From assembly GCA_051453625.1 (NCBI GenBank), contig JBOZIK010000001.1, positions 82,515,393-82,548,848 of the forward strand: a stretch of DNA of 33,456 nucleotides, written 5' to 3'. Of the stretch, positions 30,200 to 33,456 are shown piece by piece; the first letter of the stretch is position 1; each line of letters opens with the position of its first letter. The position numbers and the translations under genes were made by a program. Origin of the DNA: Welwitschia mirabilis. Taxonomy: Eukaryota; Gnetophyta; Gnetopsida; Welwitschiales. The notes under the pieces were generated by a model. That model was not told where the DNA came from. It saw nothing but the letters and a program-made list of their open reading frames with translations, and did not search any database.

Positions 30200-31350
30200 C
30201 AAATAAAATCCTTTCTCCCTAGAATAGGTAATTATGAATGGATAGAGCCACATCTTTGCCACAAGTGCAAAGACCAAATCATGTGAAAATGTATGCTAAA
30301 TGGGAAAATTAAAAAATCCATCATCTTTATTATGGTGATGTTTATAGAGGTTATTTTAGTGGATATAAAATAGCTATAAAAATCCTTCACTTTAGTTTTT
30401 ACTAGCCTAGTCTTTTCTAGGATTCTTTTTATTTTAATGGAACCTGTGATGCTTGCTAATATTATGGTAGCCTTATTCATTCTCAAGAGATGTACATTAA
30501 AACTATTCTTAAATATGAACCATATAAATATTGAAGAAGTAATTTTATAAACCCTATTAAACCATTTTCTAATGATAAAAACTATATTTTAGTAAATGTT
30601 GATTATGTTACTAAATGGATTGAAGCTCTTCCTATCTCTATGAATGATGCCTGAACTATTTGTACTTTTCATAGAACTCATACTTTTCAATATTTTGGTT
30701 TTCTTGGGATTATCATCAATAATTAAGTAACTCATTTTATAAAGTAATGTTTTAGAAAATGTCTTTTATTCATTGGAATAGAACATAGAGTATCTTGTAT
30801 TTATCATCCACAAACCAATGATCAAGATGAAAATGAAAATAGAGAAATAAAGAAAATGTTACATTTAATAAGAAATGTTAGGATTTCAAACTTAATGATA
30901 TTTTTTAGGCTTACCATACTACTTGTTATAATTCTATTGGTTTTTCACCTAATGAACTTATATATGAAAAAGTTTGTATTTTATCTGTTGATGTAACTCT
31001 TATCGATCTTCTTATCAACTTAATCTTATAGATATTCATGAGAATCTTAAACATATATTAGTCTAACTTGATCACTTAAATAAAAAATGTACTCATGCTA
31101 TACATTATCAACTAATTCACAAATCCTAAGCTAAGTTTAAACATGATATAAAGTTACTTCATAAACGTTTCAAATCAGGTTAAATTATCCTTTTATATAA
31201 TACTAAAGTACATATTTTATATAATAAGTTTACCTATAAATGATTATATGCTTATCTTATAAAGAAAGTATATTCTAATGGCTCTATTGAGATTTTGTAC
31301 TTAGAAACTAAGTAGATTCAGAAATTTCATGAATGAAGATTAAAAATATA
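30200..31350 (+). pseudogene. Athila-type integrase of element B, broken
   Basis: The zinc-binding end is poor: a CDAC-like CYYG segment near 30450-30465 is all that remains of the C-x-x-C. The core reads VNVDYVTKWIEALP at about 30595-30635 (VDYVSKWVEA block, Asp kept), IIINN then a stop and VTHF near 30710-30737 (the ISDGGTHF block, with the catalytic Asp now Asn), and YHPQTNDQDENENREIKK near 30800-30855, where Glu is kept. Further, GFSPNELIY-like FHLMNLYMKK near 30940. The C-terminal module KFTYK, stop, LYAYLIKKVYSNGSIEI is at 31225-31300 (GPY/F type). One of three catalytic residues is gone and many stops interrupt it. A minus-strand open frame at 30486-30232 is antisense to this gene. Confidence 0.8.
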
Positions 31351-31753
31351 TGAATAATCTATTAATGCGACCTTAAAAAAGATAGAAGATTCCTTAATGA
31401 GAAGGAGTATCATACTATCATTATTTAAATTCTTTCTTAGCCTATTGATTTGATGGATTTTATGATATCGCTTAATCATCTTTAAAACTTGACTTATGTG
31501 TTTGCTTTATAAAGTTTTTATGGCTATTTTTCATAACTAGGCATTTGTATAATGATAATATTGGATTCACCTAATCTTAAGACATTTGCATATCTATGAA
31601 CTTCATTTTGAAGGAAGATGTCTTTGTTTTTTTTCTTCTTTTCAATGATGTAAGATATTTGGTTGTTTAGGGGTGTTGTTTTTTGTATTTCATCTTACTT
31701 ATTCACCTTTAGCTTTTTGAGTGTGTGATCATGTCCATTACTTATATCAAATA

Positions 31754-31769
31754 GATATATATATATAGA

Positions 31770-31802
<33 letters not shown>
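31754..31802. repeat. (TA)n(GA)n microsatellite, left copy
   Basis: GATATATATATATA followed by long GA runs with one GATA interruption, ending in 'gagaataattataa' just before the gap. In A1 the equivalent place (about 11722-11745) has 'aaaagaaagagataaataaata', a likely seed for the GA expansion. Confidence 0.85.
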
Positions 31803-31803
<1 letters not shown>

Positions 31804-31813
31804 ATAATTATAA

Positions 31814-32071
31814 NNNNNNNNNNNNNNNNNNNNNNNNNNNNNNNNNNNNNNNNNNNNNNNNNNNNNNNNNNNNNNNNNNNNNNNNNNNNNNNNNNNNNNN
31901 NNNNNNNNNNNNNNNNNNNNNNNNNNNNNNNNNNNNNNNNNNNNNNNNNNNNNNNNNNNNNNNNNNNNNNNNNNNNNNNNNNNNNNNNNNNNNNNNNNNN
32001 NNNNNNNNNNNNNNNNNNNNNNNNNNNNNNNNNNNNNNNNNNNNNNNNNNNNNNNNNNNNNNNNNNNNNNN
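31814..32071. other. Assembly gap (258 N) beside a microsatellite
   Basis: 258 N, an estimated rather than default length. The microsatellite plus 'aataattataa' occurs on both sides (31754-31813 and 32094-32153), so the gap is a failure to resolve a repeat and may hide a duplicated contig end. Minus-strand open frames of 115-128 codons across it consist mostly of N. Confidence 0.9.
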
Positions 32072-32093
32072 TTAGAAGCATGTAAAAAAATCA

Positions 32094-32094
32094 A

Positions 32095-32142
<48 letters not shown>
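32094..32142. repeat. (AT)n(AG)n microsatellite, right copy
   Basis: About 12 AT repeats and then about 12 AG repeats, followed by 'aataattataatccattg'. It is cleaner than the left copy, with no interruption in the AG run. Confidence 0.9.
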
Positions 32143-32143
<1 letters not shown>

Positions 32144-32192
32144 ATAATTATAATCCATTGTATCTATTCTAAATACATAGTTGTCATGATGT

Positions 32193-32206
32193 CCTACTAT
32201 AGTAGG
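32193..32206. repeat. 14-bp perfect palindrome
   Basis: CCTACTATAGTAGG equals its own reverse complement. It lies in the block most conserved between B and A1; at the A1 position (about 11793-11806) the text is CCTACCCCACTAGG, where the centre of the palindrome is lost but the outer CCTAC and TAGG stay. That makes an old functional palindrome possible but unproven. Confidence 0.8.
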
Positions 32207-33456
32207 GTAAATTATTCTGAAAGGAATCTTTGGCAATGTCGATAGCTATGGAAACTCCACTAGGGGGTTAGTTGGTCATGCTTCATGAGTCCTTACTTTT
32301 ATAACTATGGCTACATCCCCTTATCATGGAAAGTAGTAATAAAAATTTAAGGCTATAGGATCATTGGTATTCTAGGTACTATTAGAGGCATTATTTGTTT
32401 TTTAAACTCTTAGTATTCCCACATTGATCATTTTACTTTTTAGTATTTTGGTGTCATTTGAAGTGTAAGCAAGTGAGTTTTTTTTTTTGAGTAACTTTTG
32501 ATCTTATCATTCATCGTTTTAAGCATTTAATATTTGATGTTGTCATAATCATTACTTTATCAAGTGAAACTTTGTGGATTTAATATCTTTTATCATGCAT
32601 TCTTACTTGGATGACTTTATGATGTCCTTCAAGGGGGTTTGCTATATCTGAATTTAGGGTAGATAAGCTATCTTCTTCATGTTTCTTATGTTCATTATCA
32701 TTCTTCTTTTATTTGCCTTCTTAGTTTATTATTTCAAAGTCCATTTTATAGTTTTTCATCTTATTTAGGATCTTATCATTTAGAAGTTTTCTTATTAATT
32801 ATTCATTTTATTTCTTTCAATAATAAGTTGATTTTATTTTAGCATTTTAATTAGACAATTATATCTTATTGTTCATGAGTTTTATAACTTTCCTTTAAGT
32901 ATTTTGAAGCTTTATATATTTTTAGGATTATTTATTAGTTTGGACACATTTGTTCAATTTTCTTTGATAGTTTTCACCCTACTTAGAGCATTTTTCATTA
33001 CCCTATCTTTCATTTCTTTTACATTTTCCTCCTCATTTGTATTCGTTATGACACTTTACCATTTCCAATTTTTTCAAGCTTTTAAATACATTCTAATACC
33101 TTCATGATGCTATTTGAGCCTAATTTATTTGGAATAAATCTTAATTTTTTAAAAAATTGTTTAAACTACTAGCATTCATTTTATTATCCATATGATACTA
33201 GCGACGACACTAGGATTTGTTCTGATAGTCATTCTAAGGCTATCATTTGGATGATATGACCTGATAATAGTATGATAAAACCACAACTTAAATTATTTTT
33301 CCTCAATTTTTTTTCATTCCCTATTGTTTCTACTCATTCTCTTAAGAAATGATAATACCTCTAGTTCCTATCAACATGATGAAACATGTCTCAATCAAAT
33401 TCATCCCCTAGATTTTTAGATTTTCCTAGATTCTTGAAAATGAGGCATGTTTTTCT

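Larger units (their letters stand above)
23947..33456 (+). mobile_element. Athila-type LTR retrotransposon 'B', nearly complete, running off the window
   Basis: 5' LTR (23947-25179), tRNA-Asp-type primer site (25183-25200), gag, protease, RT, RNase H, integrase and a long 3' noncoding region to the window end; the 3' LTR would lie outside. Three features support Athila: the primer site, the gag C-terminal block (YLYNGLNSQTKQLVD) and the RT site of M-DD-FS type rather than Y-DD type. Every gene is interrupted by many stops. It inserted into the 5' LTR of the minus-strand element. Confidence 0.85.
31360..33456 (+). other. Long noncoding 3' region of element B (partial)
   Basis: It begins where integrase ends and matches the 3' region of A1 in blocks (see 11380-13625). 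About 2.1 kb is visible. No env-like frame can be read; open stretches such as 32904-33107 are Phe/Leu-rich translations of T-rich DNA. The 3' LTR is not reached. Confidence 0.7.

Noticed and set aside
30232-30486. 84-codon minus-strand frame
   Set aside because: Antisense to the integrase N-terminal region of element B.
31695-32094. Minus-strand frames with Ser-Leu repeats
   Set aside because: They are translations of a GA microsatellite and 258 N.
32904-33107. 67-codon Phe/Leu-rich frame, possibly env-like
   Set aside because: T-rich DNA gives such peptides by chance; the matching A1 region (about 12480-12720) has no such frame.
1-33456. tRNA, rRNA or an intact cellular gene
   Set aside because: No GC-rich cloverleaf-like or rRNA-like segment was seen, and no frame encodes a recognisable non-transposon protein.

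Overview
The window looks like a piece of old plant heterochromatin. By eye it is about three-quarters A+T, with very few CG dinucleotides and few CAG/CTG trinucleotides. I find no bacterial-style operon, no intact cellular gene, no tRNA or rRNA, no CRISPR array and no gene longer than about 130 open codons. What can be recognised is a nest of badly decayed LTR retrotransposons: two Athila-type Ty3/gypsy elements plus fragments of others, one chromovirus-like Ty3/gypsy element on the minus strand, and one Ty1/copia fragment. The taxon cannot be named beyond a flowering plant, and that is inferred from the Athila-type features.

Layout. 1-2012: 3' end of an Athila-type element (polypurine tract 896-908, LTR from 909), then a fragment of a second LTR subfamily. 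2013-4340: nothing identifiable. 4341-5298: a degenerate tandem array of ~51-bp units, interrupted by a 100-N gap. 5299-6375: hairpin and an LTR-like TATA region. 6376-7625 (minus): 3' LTR and integrase C-terminus of the chromovirus-like element. 7626-13746: Athila-type element 'A1' with 5' LTR, PBS, an unrecognised broken ORF, the integrase tail, a long noncoding 3' region, polypurine tract and start of the 3' LTR; most of pol is missing. 13747-13846: gap. 13847-14762 (minus): copia reverse transcriptase. 14763-16007: another full-length LTR. 16008-19639: mostly unreadable, with a 76-bp tandem duplication and two LTR-like promoters. 19640-23946 (minus): integrase, RNase H, RT, protease, gag and 5' LTR of the chromovirus-like element. 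23947 to the end: the most complete element, Athila-type 'B', with 5' LTR, PBS, gag, protease, RT, RNase H, integrase and a long 3' region running off the window.

How it fits together. The two minus-strand chromovirus pieces are complementary (3' end at 6376-7625, 5' end at 19640-23946). They are most simply one element split by later insertions, whose own 5' LTR was then cut by insertion of B at 23947. Differences from the tRNA-Asp primer site, and several lost catalytic aspartates, are mostly C-to-T/G-to-A changes, as expected from long cytosine methylation and deamination. Three of the four N-gaps are flanked by duplicated sequence and are probably unmerged contig overlaps. I did not find a convincing new biological system. 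The items most worth follow-up are the 51-bp array, the shared noncoding 3' domain of A1 and B, and the unidentified A1 reading frame.
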